A DNA stretch of 64,000 nt, taken from positions 9,238,001 to 9,302,000 of the forward strand of contig JANTQA010000047.1 in NCBI GenBank assembly GCA_027625915.1. The letters run 5' to 3'. Under the pieces are notes generated by a model, which saw nothing but the letters and a program-made list of their open reading frames with translations, did no database searches and was not told the DNA's origin. Origin of the DNA: Anaeramoeba flamelloides. Taxonomy: Eukaryota; Metamonada; Anaeramoebidae. Shown piece after piece: positions 46,681-60,600 of this stretch (position 1 is its first letter; every line of letters starts with the position of its first letter). The position numbers and the translations under genes were made by a program.

Positions 46681-47621
46681 AAGAATTTATACAGATACAC
46701 TTACAGTGAAATATTTTTTATTTTTAAATGAATAGGAAAATAACAGAAGAATTCGGATTTTAATTTTAGTACCTGTTAATTTAAATTTTTTCTGATTTGT
46801 ATCGTTAAAGCCCTAGCACTAGCAGAAAAGCAAAAAATGGCCATTTTTTTGTAATTATTTAAAAATTAGCTTTAAAGGAATATCCCCGAGTTATAGTTTT
46901 GAAACAAGTATTTGGCTAGGTTTTAAATAGTAATTGTTTTTACATTTTACAAGAACTTTTTTTTCATGCGGTTTTTGAAAAAGGAGAGTGAAAAAAAATG
47001 ACAAAAAAAAATGACAAAAAAAAATGACTAAAAAAAATAGACATTTTTTGCTTTTATACTGAGTTATGGGCTTGTAAATGTTGAAAGTCCAATTACAAAT
47101 TATCGAAAAAAAAAAGTAAAAAATATAAATATAAACATGATCTCCTACATTAGTATCCCTTAAAGTAAATAAAGGTGTGTTGGTCATAAAATTAAAGTTC
47201 ACTGGCGATAAAATTTGGATACTACTTAATTCTACTAAAAGTAATTCAAATCTTGAGATCTACCAATGCGTTTTAAAAACTTTTCAAACTAAAATTCAAG
47301 GTTTGAGTCCAGTCTTTGCATCAATTAAGCAAAAACAAAAATAAAAAAAAAAAAATAAAAAATATTAAAATTAGATTGTATTAATGGCAAGTTTTTATTT
47401 ATTATTTTTAAGATATAAAAATAATAAAATATAATATAAATTAATATTGGATAAAATTAAACAAAATAACTTGAATAACTATTTTAAACAAAAAAAGTCA
47501 ATTCTGAGTTAAGATTTTTAAAAAAATATTTGGGTAAAATAATTTTTCATTGTTTTTTCCTAGTTTTATCCAATCAAACTCTTTAAAAAAAAAAATTCTT
47601 TATACTGGATAGATTTAGATG

Positions 47622-47673
<52 letters not shown>

Positions 47674-47816
47674 TATACTTTTCTCTAAAAATAATAAATA
47701 AGTATTATAGAATTCCTAATTTTCAAATTCAACAAAAATGATAAGTGAATTAAAAAAAATATAAAAAGTGGTTTTTGTAGTGTGAGAGTTTGCTCAAATT
47801 GATTTGTGTTTCAAGA
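46681..47816. other. Gene-free spacer with microsatellites
   Basis: It includes a 13-bp-unit tandem repeat (ATGACAAAAAAAA-like, about four units, 46989-47039) and a (CA)n(TA)n run at about 47621-47670. The 103-aa minus-strand frame at 46891-47202 is Phe/Tyr-rich and crosses the tandem repeat; I do not accept it. Confidence 0.5.
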
Positions 47817-48401
47817 TTAGAATTCTTCTCTTGGTATTTCTGAGAACTTAACAAGCAATTCTTCCTCTTTTGGATTGAAAAGGTGATCTGCTGAATCGAT
47901 TTGTTCGACATTTGTTTGTTTTTGGAAGCACATCTCATTTTCAGAAAATTTTAGAGTTGAATAGGTTTTTCTTTTGATTGTTGTTTTTTGTGATTTGCTG
48001 TCAAACATCAAAGTCTCTCTTCTTGGAGTTTTACTGTTTTCCAAAATTTGTTGGTTCTTGAGAAAGTTTTGTTGAATTATCTTTTGTAATTGAATCAACT
48101 CTTGGTTTAATTTGGAATTTTCTTCGAGCCGAATTTCAAATTTTGATTTTAGCTGTGCAAATTCAGAGTTAAGCAAACCAAGCTTTTCTTCGAGTTTGTA
48201 CACCTTGGTGAGATCTTTGCACGAGTGGATAGATTGGTTTTGATCAGAAAAAGTTTTTTTGTTTGGAAGCTGCTTATCGCCCATCGTGTTGGTTTTATTT
48301 TGTAAGAGCCTTCTTTTTTTTTGATGATCACGAACATCTTTACTTTTGCTTGCATTTTGTGCAATTCTTTTTCTTGTGGGTACTGCTTTGATTAAAGACA
48401 T
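47817..48401 (-). CDS. Basic coiled-coil protein, unrecognised
   Basis: Single-exon frame of 194 aa from ATG at 48401 to TAA at 47817, with codon variety well above the surroundings. The N-terminus is strongly basic (TRKRIAQNASKSK, HQKKRRLL), which may be a nuclear signal or DNA/RNA contact. A heptad-like coiled coil runs at about 69-123 (YKLEEKLGLLNSEFAQLKSK and on). The C-terminus is Ser/Thr- and Glu-rich. The size and basic-plus-coil layout recall small bZIP-like or chromosome-associated proteins, but no basic-region signature or known motif is present. Function is unknown. The region upstream (48402-48490) is the likely promoter. Confidence 0.7.
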   Translation of the reverse strand: MSLIKAVPTRKRIAQNASKSKDVRDHQKKRRLLQNKTNTMGDKQLPNKKTFSDQNQSIHSCKDLTKVYKLEEKLGLLNSEFAQLKSKFEIRLEENSKLNQELIQLQKIIQQNFLKNQQILENSKTPRRETLMFDSKSQKTTIKRKTYSTLKFSENEMCFQKQTNVEQIDSADHLFNPKEEELLVKFSEIPREEF

Positions 48402-48490
48402 TTTGAAGAAAAATATTCGAATTTCTTTTTGTTTCGTTTTTGGAAAAGTGTAAAAAGAGAGTAATTAAAAAATTATGTTTTGGAAATTAG

Positions 48491-48709
48491 TTGATCATGG
48501 TAATCAATTTTGTGTCTGTGGTTTGTGTATTATTTGCTCTAATCTGCCCAGTTACAATAATCCGCTATTTTGTCAACTTTTCTTTGTCACAAAAAAATTT
48601 TTTTCAACATTTTTACTCTTATTCTTGTGAATTCAAACTCGAAATCATCGAATTTCTTGAATGTGGTCAAAGTAGTCTCACTGTTGCAAGGTTTTGGCTC
48701 ATATTTTGA
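48491..48709 (+). CDS. Possible small hydrophobic peptide, weak
   Basis: 72-aa frame starting 90 bp from the minus-strand coiled-coil gene, in head-to-head orientation. The first 25 residues are hydrophobic (FVSVVCVLFALICPVTIIRY), like a signal or membrane segment. Composition is richer than the spacer. No relatives are recognised, and an overlapping frame (48570-48803) is open too. It may instead be 5' sequence of the neighbouring gene. Confidence 0.2.
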   Translation: MIMVINFVSVVCVLFALICPVTIIRYFVNFSLSQKNFFQHFYSYSCEFKLEIIEFLECGQSSLTVARFWLIF

Positions 48710-50146
48710 TATAAACTGTAATCTTTTTCGAGTCAATATTTTGGATTATTGGACTATTATTTCATCATTAGTTTGTTTTGAACACAACAACGGGTATGTT
48801 TAATTTCATGTTTTTTTCAATGTTCTCTAATTGTGTCAACATGTGAAAGAATTTTTTATTCTGAAATAATTTTTTGGGTAATCTCAAATTTACATTTTGT
48901 ATTGGCTTTTCAATATAAATTCAAATTTAAAACGTTACTTTTATTTGTAATCTTGAATACAATTTTTGTCATCCTTTGAATTTTAAATTAAAAATTGATT
49001 AGACTTGAAGAAAATTCCAAAATTTAACTTTGAGTTGATTCAATTACAAAAGAGAATTCAAAAAACAGTCATATAATTTTAAAACACTCTCCGTAGTCCA
49101 ACTTTTCCTTTTCTATTTACTTCTTGTTGTTTACTTTGAAATTTCTGAAATTGATGATGTTCTCAATACAATTTAATATTCTCGATAAAACACCATACAA
49201 AAATTGAGATTGGGGGTAAAAAGACCAATTTACTACAACTTGTGAAAAGTAATTTCCAAAGACAAAAAAGATTTTTTCATTTTTTTTATGAAAAATTCAG
49301 AAAAATTTTTCGGATACCTAAACTCAATCACCCTTTATTAAGAAATTAAAATGATAAAGATGAAAAATCTAATTAAATGGATTTACTTTGTCAATGGCTT
49401 GTGTATAAATCAGTGTGTTGCATACGGGTATATAATGTTTGTGAGCAAATATTGAACCTAAAAAAAAAACAAAGTTAAATTTTTGAAATGAGTTAAATGT
49501 TGCCATAGGGTTATTTACACAGTTTTACTTTCAATTTGGGTTTCAAAATATTTAGTTATTACATTCAGGAATCCTATTATTTGGGTTTCTATTTTTTGGT
49601 TTGGAAATGAAATTAAAAAAAAAATTTCTAAAATGAAAATTTTTAATGAATTGAGATCCAGAAGTAAAAAATTGAATAATTTATTGTGAATAATTTTTAT
49701 AATAGATTTTTTAGATCTATATGAGCCATTGAAGATATAAAACTACTCTTTTACTCTTGGTTCTGATTTAAATAACTTTTGAGGTTTGATCTTAAATTTA
49801 CAAAAAGTTTTTAATCTTAAAGGAGTAGCCACGTAAAGGAAAATTTTTCACTTTTTTACAATTTTGAAGAGGATCAGAAAATAACATTTTTTACTTTGGT
49901 TGTATCTCATTGATTTTTATTATTTCAAATACTTGATTCATTAGTTTTTTTAACTTTTTTTTTCAAAAGTCTCAAAGAAATTGCCACAATATAATGTTGA
50001 GTTGAATTGCTTAAAATAGTGTTTCAAATGTTGAATGACTTATCTTTCATCCTTATCTTAACATTCTATTGTGGCATTTAATTTTTTCATTTTTGAATTT
50101 TTTCATCATTTTTGAATTTTTTAAATCATGACAACAAAAAACAATA
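48710..50146. other. Gene-free spacer
   Basis: AT-rich. A partial family C right arm lies at about 49456-49525 (GAGTTAAATGTTGCCATAGG then TTATTTACAC). No gene seen. Confidence 0.45.
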
Positions 50147-50294
50147 CAGTCCTGTGGTCTTTTAAGGCAGAGGAAAAATCAAGAAATACGGCACAAAAAA
50201 ATCCCATTAAGGCACAAAATCAAAGTGGTTAAAAATAAGGCACAGTTTTTCTGTGTAAATTTCCAATATTACTCATAATGTAATATTCTTTAAT

Positions 50295-50325
<31 letters not shown>

Positions 50326-50490
50326 CTATATATATTGAAGAAAACACTCAAAATAACTCTGTAATTATTCAGTGAAATTATATCCATAAATTGGGAAAGT
50401 TCCTCAAATCAATAATTTGTGCCTTAAAGTGAACAAAATTTTGTGCCTTATATGTTGATTTTTCCAGTGCCTTAAAATGGAACAGGACCG
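50147..50490. mobile_element. MITE family B-like, copy 4 (longer variant)
   Basis: CAGTCCTGTGGTCTTTTAAG at the left and the inverted CGGTCCTGTTCCATTTTAAG at the right, with TA on both sides (50145-50146 and 50491-50492). It shares the AAGGCACAAAAAAATC theme with the shorter B copies. A (TA)n run occupies the centre (about 50298-50335). Length 344 bp. Confidence 0.75.
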
Positions 50491-50781
50491 TAAGAAAGAT
50501 TTTTTTATCAGTGACATTTGGGATTAATGGATTTTGTTTAAAATGAAAAACAACATTATAATCCGGAGAATCACAAAAGGAAATATGAATGGGACTTAAA
50601 TAGCTCGAAGGATACCAAAAAATAATAATTATCCCAAATCATCACTTGTTAGGAACTTAAATAGTTGGATTTAGTGGAATTGGAGAAAATGAATATGATT
50701 ATATTTTAATTAAGTTTAAACTACAAAACAGTTATAAATTTTATTCTAAGAATCTACAATTATCTTCTCCCAAAAAAAAAC

Positions 50782-51323
50782 TAAACCTCATTCCAAAAAT
50801 CAGGAAACATTTAAAATTAAAAATAGGAAAACAAAAACTCAATTTATTATATTTTTCCAAATGTAATATAAAAGCACATTTAAGTAACACAGTATGGGTG
50901 TTTTTATAAGTAATCATTTTCATCCAAATAAAAGAAAACAATATAAAACAAAAAAAATAAAAAATGGTATGTACACAATAATGAAACTAGTGAAATGAAA
51001 GAGTGTGAACAAAAAATATATTGGTAGATTTGTTAAAATTATACCAACAATTGTTGATCGATCAAATGATACGATACCATGGACCGGCTGTATGTGGATT
51101 TTCCAATTCAAGAAACCCAACAGTAACATTCTATCAACCATCGATTAAAAAATCCAAGATCTACTGAAGTAGATTTCATAACTTAAAAAAAAAGAAATGA
51201 AAACAAAATAGACAAAAAATGAAATAGTTTGATAAATCAAAATTATTTCCAAATTGAATGTAAAGTATGGTGTTGCTATTCTTTCGACTTTTTAAACTGT
51301 GCCTAAAATTTTGGAATTAAATT
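50782..51323 (+). mobile_element. MITE family D, copy 1
   Basis: About 540 bp collinear with 60041-60582. The ends TAAACCTCATTCCAAAAAT and TTTTGGAATTAAATTTA are inverted copies. Shared blocks include TAAGTAATCATTTTCATCCA, AACAATTGTTGATC.ATCAAA, TTCTATCAACCATC and TTATTTCCAAATTGAATGTA. Minus-strand frames at 50741-50941 and 50920-51141 lie inside it. Confidence 0.75.
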
Positions 51324-54300
51324 TATTTTAATAAAATAAAAAATCAAAACTATTTTATTAATATATTTCTCATTTTTTTTATTATTTAAAATTGCTAAAA
51401 AAAAAAACATCAAATAATTTTTTTAAAAAAATTTTTAGAGAATCTACGATCACACGCCACGAAAATAAAATGTTCTTATCTTATCCCTCTCAAATTTTTA
51501 TCATGTCTTATGGTGTAGCTACCCCCTTAAATACCCAGTTTTAACCAGTATGTAAACAAATTTTACACATGTATTTTGACCTTTTTTTTATCAAACAATT
51601 ACAATTTAATATTTCCATATCTTCAGAATTCTAATTTAAAATTTATTTAAGAATCCTATTTGTTGTTTATATGCTGTTTACACACAATTAACATATTTAT
51701 TTTAGTTTTACAGTAATTCCATATTTTGGACATGGGTTAAATTTTTACCATTAACTACAAGGAAAAAAATAAAATCTGAAAATTAAAGTTAGCTAAAACT
51801 ACATATTGGATTTCAGTTATACATCTTTCATAAATTATTTTTTCAAATTTATGATTTATTTTATGTAATTAAGAAAAGATAGCTATTAAACCCATTAAGA
51901 TTCGAATACCACCCGTTTTCAAAATTACCCACTTTTGAAAAAAACGCTTATTTACTTTTTTTTTGAAACAAGTTAACACGAATGAATTTTGGAATGCTAT
52001 TTAAGGGGGGAAAAATAATAAATGTTAAACCAATTTACAGAAAAAAACCCGTGAATATATTTTAAAACTCAAACATAAAATGAAAAAAATAGTCTGTAAA
52101 CAGAAAAAAAAAAAAAAAAAACATTTTTACAATTTAATATAGCGATATCTTCTGAAAGAGATATTTTATTTTATATTTTAAAGTTGAAAAATATGATTAT
52201 TGTTAGACTATATTAAAACAACCGATAAAAATAAACTCATTATTTAGTCAAATAAAAATATTAAAAACTTTACAATTAAAAATGAAAAAAAATATTACTG
52301 AAATTTTCATTTTTTTTTTAATTCCCATTAATACTTAATAAAGTTGTAAACCCGTTTTCTAAATTTTAATGTATAATAATGGTTATTATGCGAGCGTATA
52401 TGAAAAAACAAAATTTCGGGATTTTTTTTTTGAAAAAACTATCCAAGTTATTTTGGGTTGAAGTAAAAACATTAGTTAAGGTTACAACAATATTTTATAA
52501 AGTTTTTAATTTCAAGATTTCTTCAAGAATAATTGTCAAATAAAAAGTGAAATATTGATTCTTTTTGTTTACTTTTTACAATACCAAATCGGATAACAAA
52601 TTTTTTGACATACCCAACATTTAAATATTAATTTTTAAAAAAAATCAAGCGTCACTCATAATGGTGAGGCTTTGGAAACCAATGCCCATTTACAATTAAG
52701 AGCCTGATCAAGTAAAATATACAAATTCCTGAAAATTTTCAAATTTGAATAGTTCTTCTGGATCTCAAGAGAATAAAGAAACATCTGAATAATGTTTTAA
52801 AACATACTCCCCTCACGGGGGATTTATTTTGCATAGACCTTAAGGACCCCGTTTCAGATTTACCAAACAGCCTCAATACCTTTTGGCCCAATTTTTTTTA
52901 AATTGTAAAAGTATGTATCTCAAAATATTTTCCAATCAGTTTCAAAAAAAGTATTTTTTGTAATTATTTTAATTAAAAATTAATAAAAATTTTGAGATAC
53001 ATAATCTCGAACATATTGCTACTAAAGGTAAAAATGAAAAAGAAAAATAATCGCAATTTTCTTACTTAAAAATGACCATCATTTAAAACATTTTAAATAA
53101 ACGACTCTAAATTTAAATAATTAGATTGTGGATTTTTTTGGATCAATGTGTTACTTTAATTGTTCAATTATCTCGATAAATCAGATTAATCCGTATAAAG
53201 AAGTTGTAATTTTCTCTTCATTATTTTTGGATTGTGTTTCCTTTTGTTTTTTTGAAAAAAACAAGTTGTTAGAAAGACTTTTGAGAGAGTATGTACTCTA
53301 TTTTATTTTTAAACAGAAATGATCCTTCCAACCATATAAAGAATTTTTTTTTTCCAGTGATATTTTTTTTTATTTTCCAGATTTCCCTCAAAACCTAATT
53401 GTAGTACATAGACAAAATTTGATAAATTTCTCTGGTAAATCTTTTGGGAAAATTACGATCAATGATCTAATCGAAATTATTTTACAAAAATTAGTCAGTT
53501 ATTGTAAATTTTAAAAAAAATATTGTCCTAGTTGATTGAAAAAAAAAATGATCTTTCGATTTTTAGGGAATGGGGAATTTTCGAGAATTCGATCTATAAC
53601 CAAACCCACCCCTATGTATTCTTATCAAAATATATCATTGTGGGAAATAAAAAAGGATTAGTCATCAAAAAATACAAATTCCCTACATTTTGGAATTTTA
53701 GAACAAAATTTTTAACCCACTCTTAATTAATTTCCCAAATTAAAAAAAACTGAGAAAATTCTATACAAGAGGCTAAGGTTTTAAAATTTATTCTAAAGAA
53801 ATTTTCTCAGAAATCCAGTTTTTTCTAGGATCCTCTTTTTCATTTTTTGATATGATTAAAGTCATTTTGTTCAATTTTTGCATCTTAGATCTAACGGATT
53901 AAAATTTGTCTGATTTACCAACCCCTTAAATACTTATTTAAGTATCACACAGAGCACTGATTTTGAATTTGAAATATAGTTCTTAAATTGAATTAATCTT
54001 GAAATAAATATATCTTTTGTTTTTGCAAAAAAATGAAAAGAATATAATACTCAGGTACAAACACACAACCTTTTTTTTTCAACCCCCATATAAAAAATTG
54101 TGTGCCTGTAGTTCAAAAATTGTCCCTTAAAAAATAATTATTTTTGACTTTTTTGCTAAAATTGGGGTGCATTAAGAAGCGATTGGGTTACAAATTTTGT
54201 TTTTTTTACTTACTTTGAGAACAATTCCTTAATAAAACATCACAACTAAGTTTGTGATTCAATCAAATATACTCTATTATGAAAAAAAGATTTTAAGGGG

Positions 54301-54661
54301 TTTATTGGAAAAAAAATTTTTAAAGTAATTTGTATTTCGGAGTAAAAGTTAAGGGTATTCTAGAAGATCTCTGAATTTTATAACCAAAAAACTTCTTACA
54401 AACACAAGCGTGATTCAATTTTTTACAATAAAAGGCATTTTCAAGATCAAGTGTGTACGATATCGAGTAATTTGAAATTGATATTTTGTATAAAAAATTA
54501 GTTAATCTTCAAAGATGGAAAAAAATCAAAAGTAAAATCGTTTGAGATCAGAAAGAAGTGATTTATATGGAGGAGGAATCAGGATAAACAATTAAACTAG
54601 AATAAAATTCAAAAAACCTTTTATCATTTTTTCTTTTTAAAATTACTAATATTTTTTTAAA
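51324..54661. other. Gene-free spacer upstream of the kinase gene
   Basis: AT-rich. A small GC-richer patch lies at about 52805-52895 (CCCCTCACGGGG, then GGACCCCGTTTCAG). Frames at 53128-53322 and 53532-53726 (+) are short and have no recognisable content. The kinase promoter should lie in the last few hundred bases. Confidence 0.45.
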
Positions 54662-57600
54662 ATGACACAACAGAAAAGAAAAACAAAATTTTTTACTCGT
54701 GTAACAAAGGAAGAAATTCTTCGTGTGTATAATATTGGAGAATCTATCGGAAGGTAAACGACCTTCACAAGAACACAATATTTTTCCAACCAACTAATTT
54801 TAATTTTTTTTTTTGTGTTTTTTTTTTGCATCAAAAACATTTTTAGTGGGAACTTTTCAACAGTCAAAATTGGAAAAGATCGAAAGACAGGAGAAAAATG
54901 GGCGATCAAGGTTATTAGAAAAGAAGGTATGGGAAACAATCTGAGGATGTTGGAAAACGAAATCGATATCTTGTCGCGTATCGATCATCCTAATATCATT
55001 ACGTTGAAGGAAATTTATGAAACCAAAGACAAGGTATATTTAGTCATGGAGTATTGCGACAAGGGCGAACTCTTTGATGACATTGTAGAAGAGGGATTTT
55101 ATGCTGAAGAAAAAGCATCCAAACTTATTTACAAAATTTTGATGGCTTTAAAATATCTTCACCAGCAAGGAATTGCTCACCGCGATCTCAAACCAGAAAA
55201 TTTATTATTTTCGGGGAAAAACAAAGAAATTAAAATAGCAGATTTTGGTTTGTCAAAAATTTATTCGGAGAAAATTATGTTAAAAACTGCTTGTGGTAAA
55301 CTTTTTATTTTTCTTTTTTTTTTTCCCTTTTGTTTTTCGTTTTCTAATTGAAAAGCATTGTTAAAAAACAAATATTTTTTTTCTTCATTTTGTTTTTCGA
55401 TAAAAAGGAACACCTGGATACGTAGCTCCAGAAATTTTAGACGAAGACATGAATTCATATGGTAAAAATTGTTTTTTTTTATCTTTGTGCTTGTGTTTGA
55501 TTTTCTTAAAAAACAACAAAAATTATATTTTGTTTTGATTCTTTTTAAAACTGATAAACACTTTTTTTCACCTTGTTTTCAAAAAACAAAAAACTATTTT
55601 CTTTCAGTCTTGGGGTTTAAATTAATTTTAATCAAATGACCAACTTCGTAATTTCTAAAACCTTTTTTTTTTTTTTTTTTTTCAACCCTCAAATTTACTT
55701 CAATTTGAGCAAAGACTCTTTTACTTCCAAAAAGATCCACATTAAAAATTTTTACTTACTGTTGACAAAATGTCCCGTTCAGATTTGTTAAAGCCGTGTT
55801 ACAAATGAAAAAGCCATGTTTCTTTTTTCTAAAAAGCTTTTTAAATTTTTTTTTTAATGTATTTTCAGGGGTGAGTTTTAAATTTCTCTTACTGTTCTGG
55901 AACAAAAGTGAAACATGGTTTTTAATTGGGAACCATTAATAGAATCTGAAAAGAAAAAGATGAATTAATAAAAGAATAAATAAATAAATAAGACAAAATG
56001 AAGGATTCTTTACAATAACAGTTTTTTTAATTCTATCTTTTGGTATGGCTTTTTTCTTTGATTGATCGATTATTAAAAATTTGTTCAAAAAATTGACTAT
56101 TTTTGCTATCTCCAAAACCACATCTATAATTGTTAAATAAATGTAGATTTGAATTGTGTTTTTTGGTTTGATTGATATTAGTATAATGGATTATTATTTG
56201 AAGTTAATTGGTTTCTTCTTTTTTTAATTGATCTTGCTTTTCATTTTCAGGTTCTATTAAGGTTACCAATTAAAAACTGTGCTGTACTTTTTTTCCCAAA
56301 CGATTATTTGCCGTTCAATTTTCCAGAATTCAAAAGAATAGAGTAAAATCCGAGATTTTATCCAATTCTTTTGGATTCTGGAAAACCTAGGCACCCTACG
56401 GCACTTTCCGGCAATTTTCTTTATGTTTTTTTTTAATTTTTGTTATGATTAGTAAATCAATATTTTTCGTTAGGTTTTTTTTACTTTAGAAATAAAATAG
56501 TAAACCTAAAAAAAACCTAGAACACTTCACGAAAGAAAAACAAAAACAAGAATTAAAAAAAATCGAAAGCCGATAGGTTTTCCAGAATTTAAAAGTATTG
56601 AGTAAAATCAAAGATTTTTCTTTATTCTTTTGAATTTTGTAAAAGTTAGGCACTCTACCGCACTTCCCTAATTCCTTTATTTATATTTTGAAATTTTTTT
56701 AAAAGATTCAAACATATTTTTATTATCCATTAAAGAGCTTTTGAATTAAATGATCAAAGAAACCAGCAATAAACTAGAATTAAATATGATATTTCATCCT
56801 TAAAGTTCTACAATTAAAAAAAAAAATTCTAAAAATGAATGATCAAATTGGAAAATTTATCTCAAAAAATTGAGTAGATAATTTAAGAAAATTATTGCCT
56901 TCAAAAAAATTTTTTTAAAAATTGGAAAAATTACAAAGAAATTTCCAACAAATTCAATACCTAATTTAAAATTTTCTCAAAATATCAATGATCTTATCTT
57001 CAAAATGAATTTAACGGCAAGTGTACCATTGGATAATTAAATTAGATGTTGTATTGGGTTATGAAGAAAAAAAAAAGCACTGGGATTAATTTGAAACATA
57101 TATTTGATGATCTGAAAAGTGCTTCAATTTGGAACAAGGGTTTTGTTCTTTGAACACGGATATTTTTTTTCCACTGGAAAACCAAAAAAAGAACCAATCT
57201 AAATTAACTTTACCTCTGGTTTGTATAATTAAAACGAGACACTCTCATAAAAATTATCTAATTGTAAAATTATATTCAAAAATAAATGAAGAAAATGATG
57301 CAAAATTTTTTTTGAAATACTATTTTGAACGTGTAGTTATATTACATATGCTTATTATTATACCCCTTTGTTCATCCCGGTTGCTTTTAAATTAGCATAG
57401 CTATGTAATATTTTGTTAATTTATTACTCTCTGAGATAAGCAAATAAGAAAATAATCTATCTTCATTTTCAAAAATAACAAAATTTAATTTAAATTTTCA
57501 AAGAAATTATAGATATTTGATTTCTTTAAAAATCAAATTGTCCTTAAGATTCCAATTTATATTAATTATGCAAAAATTTTAATTGAAAATAATGAATTTT

Positions 57601-60600
57601 AAATTCCAAAAATACCCTTTAATAAGTTTTGGATTGATTCAAAACCATTTGAATAAATAAGGCAATAGGAACCTAACCTACCCATTTTTTACACGTGTCA
57701 AGAAGTTTATTGTTATTGCCTCAAGAAATCAATCGTTCTAAACTAAAATCCAAAAATTTTCCACACAGCTAAAATGTTCCAAAGAATCACAATAATACAA
57801 TTTCATTCAAATTGCATATAATTTTGATTTTTGAAAAATATGGAAAATCATTTTTTCATCTTTTTATTGTTTTGTTTTCATTTCATTTTTTGAATTACGT
57901 AACTCGTTTCGTTCAGTCAACATTTTTTTCAAAACAATTGATATTAGGTTAAAGTTGAGTTGTCCCAAATAGAAGAACTCAAATAAAATTAGTTGGTAGT
58001 ATCTGACCATTTGATCGATCAATGTTCCTAATAGAATTTAAACAAATTTACTAATGTATTTTTTTGTTTTGCTCTCTCCAAAATTTTTAACACACCCATG
58101 ATTTATTAGTATTAATAATTATTTATTTTTTGATTTGTGAGTATTGTAATTTATAAACAAGTGTTAATATTTCAATTAGCGAATGGTTCTAATTTGGTAT
58201 TTCTTCTTGAATTGATTAAATAAGTTTTTTTTTTCAAAAATCGAATTTTGGTGTGTTAAAAATTTTGAATGGGGGTTTATTATTCAAAATAAAATAAAAT
58301 AAAATAAAAACTAGGGACTAAAATGAAAAAAAAAACGAGAGAAAAGTCAAGAATAATTTCCCTCTTTTTTTTCGAATAAAAAATTAACCCAGATAGCGTA
58401 TTATTTAATTTTTTTTATTAATTTCTCAATTGCCTCAAAGGAGAAATCTTTTTTATTTTTTTGTGGTTATTAAAAAATAATCAAAAAAAAACAATCATTT
58501 ATATTCTTAAATGAAAAATAATTGCTAAACTAAAAAAATGATTATTTTTCAATTTGTTACAAGGTTCTACATGACTTTTATTTGCATTTTAAAACGTAAT
58601 ATTTGAAAAATTTTGTTTTAGTTCTAAATTGTTTTTTTTTTTTTTAGTTGTAAATTTGTTATTTTTTTTTTTATTCTTTCAAATTGAGAGAAAAGGAAAT
58701 TATTATTCCCTTAAAAATCAATCAATCAAGAAATATTTTTTTTAATAAAGGTGGAAAAAAAGTGTTTATTTATTTTAAATTAAGAAAAATATCTAAAAAT
58801 AATTTTTTATTTATTAAATAACAGGACCTAAAGTTGATGTGTGGAGTGTTGGTGTCATTACTTATATCATGTAAGTTTTTTTCTTTTTTTCTTTTTTTTT
58901 TTTTTTTTTTTACTTTAAATTAATCTTTATAATTATTTATAAAATTTTTAATAAATTATTAGGTTATGTGGCTACCCACCATTTTATAACGAAAATACAA
59001 ATAATTTATTTAAACAAATACTTTCTGGCGAATTTGAATTCCCTGAAGAAGATTGGTCAAAAATCTCTGAAGAAGGTAATTAATAATCTTTTTAATTTTT
59101 TTTTTTTTTAAAAATTTAAAATCGAAATAAAAAAAAAATGTTTTAAAACTCTGAATAAACTTTAAGAAAATTGAGACTTTATAATTTCTTTTAAAATGTA
59201 TACTTTTGCTCTCAAAAAACCTTATTGTCAACAATTTGTTATTTCCTTAGAAATTGAGAAATTTTGCAAGAGACATTTCAATGAATATCGACTACAAAAA
59301 CTTTTTTTTTTTTTTTTTTTTGGAAAATTTTTTGTTTGTTGAGGTATTTCTTTTATGAACATCAACTCAAATCTAAAGATTATTGTTTCTCTTATTTCGA
59401 AACAAATCTTGTATTGTTGATTCTTAAAAAAAAAGAGAATTTTTCATTTTTGGCTTGATCCTATTAGTGAAATGGAGTTTATTTTTACTCTATTTTTCGA
59501 TTTATTTTGTTAAAACAACCAATTAAGTGTTTCCAAAGAATGTTCGAGCTTTTTTGAAATTATATTCAAGATGTGTGATTTTTTGTAACAAAATTCCAAG
59601 ATAAAAAATCTCTTTTAATTCTTTTTTATATATTTAGCTTTTTTATTATGTGAGTTTATTTCAAATCTTTTTATTATTTCAAAGTTAATTTTTAAAGAGA
59701 TTAATGGTAAATTCATAATGAGAATAAGATCATCTGCATACATTTGGATACAGACAGCTAAAGAATTTAAAAATTTCTAACAGAATACAGATATAAGTAC
59801 GAAGAGAAAAAGTGATGAATGAAACTCCTTGATAAACACCAATTTCTTCTTTGTTTAAATATTTTAAGAGCCAATTTTTTATTGTTTCATTTTTTATAAT
59901 TTTTTTAATAGATTGATATATTAATGAGTGTTTTATTGAATCAAAACATTTTTTTGTATATCAATAGTAACTACAAAATTTGAGATATTTTTATTAATAT
60001 TAATTATTCATTTATCAATTGGAAAATGGCATATTTAATATAAACCTCATTCCAAAAATTTGGATACACCTAAAATCAAAAATAGACCAAAAAAAACCCA
60101 ATTTATATTATATTTTTCCAAACATAATATTAAGCCTCATTTAAGTAACCCAGTATTAATGTTTTTATAAGTAATCATTTTCATCCAAATAAAAGAAAAA
60201 AAATCTAAAACCAAAAAATAAAAAATAGGTCTGTTCAAAATAATGAAATGAAACGAGCTGAACAAAAAATTTGTATTGGTAAATATGTTGAAATTTCAAC
60301 AACAATTGTTGATCCATCAAATGATAAGATACCATTGACCAATTGTATCTGATTATTCTATTTAACAAACTCAACACTAACTTTCTATCAACCATCTAAA
60401 AAAATTTACCAGATCTAAGAAACAGATTACTTAACTGGAAAAAAGGAAATGCAAACAAAATAAAAAAGACAAATAAATGAAATAGTTTGTAAAATCAAAA
60501 TTATTTCCAAATTGAATGTAAAGTGTAGTATTTTTATTCTTTCAAAGTTTTAAACATTTCCAAATTTTTGGAATTTAGTTTAATTAGTATAATTTATTAA

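Noticed and set aside
46891-47202. 103-aa minus-strand hydrophobic frame
   Set aside because: Crosses a tandem ATGACAAAAAAAA repeat; hydrophobicity reflects T-rich codons.
54662-55351. Kinase as a truncated one-exon pseudogene
   Set aside because: Downstream exons continue the kinase fold in phase through to a stop at 63200.
57129-57395. 88-aa plus-strand frame in kinase intron 3
   Set aside because: No family resemblance, no splice signals joining it to the kinase frame, AT-rich codons only.
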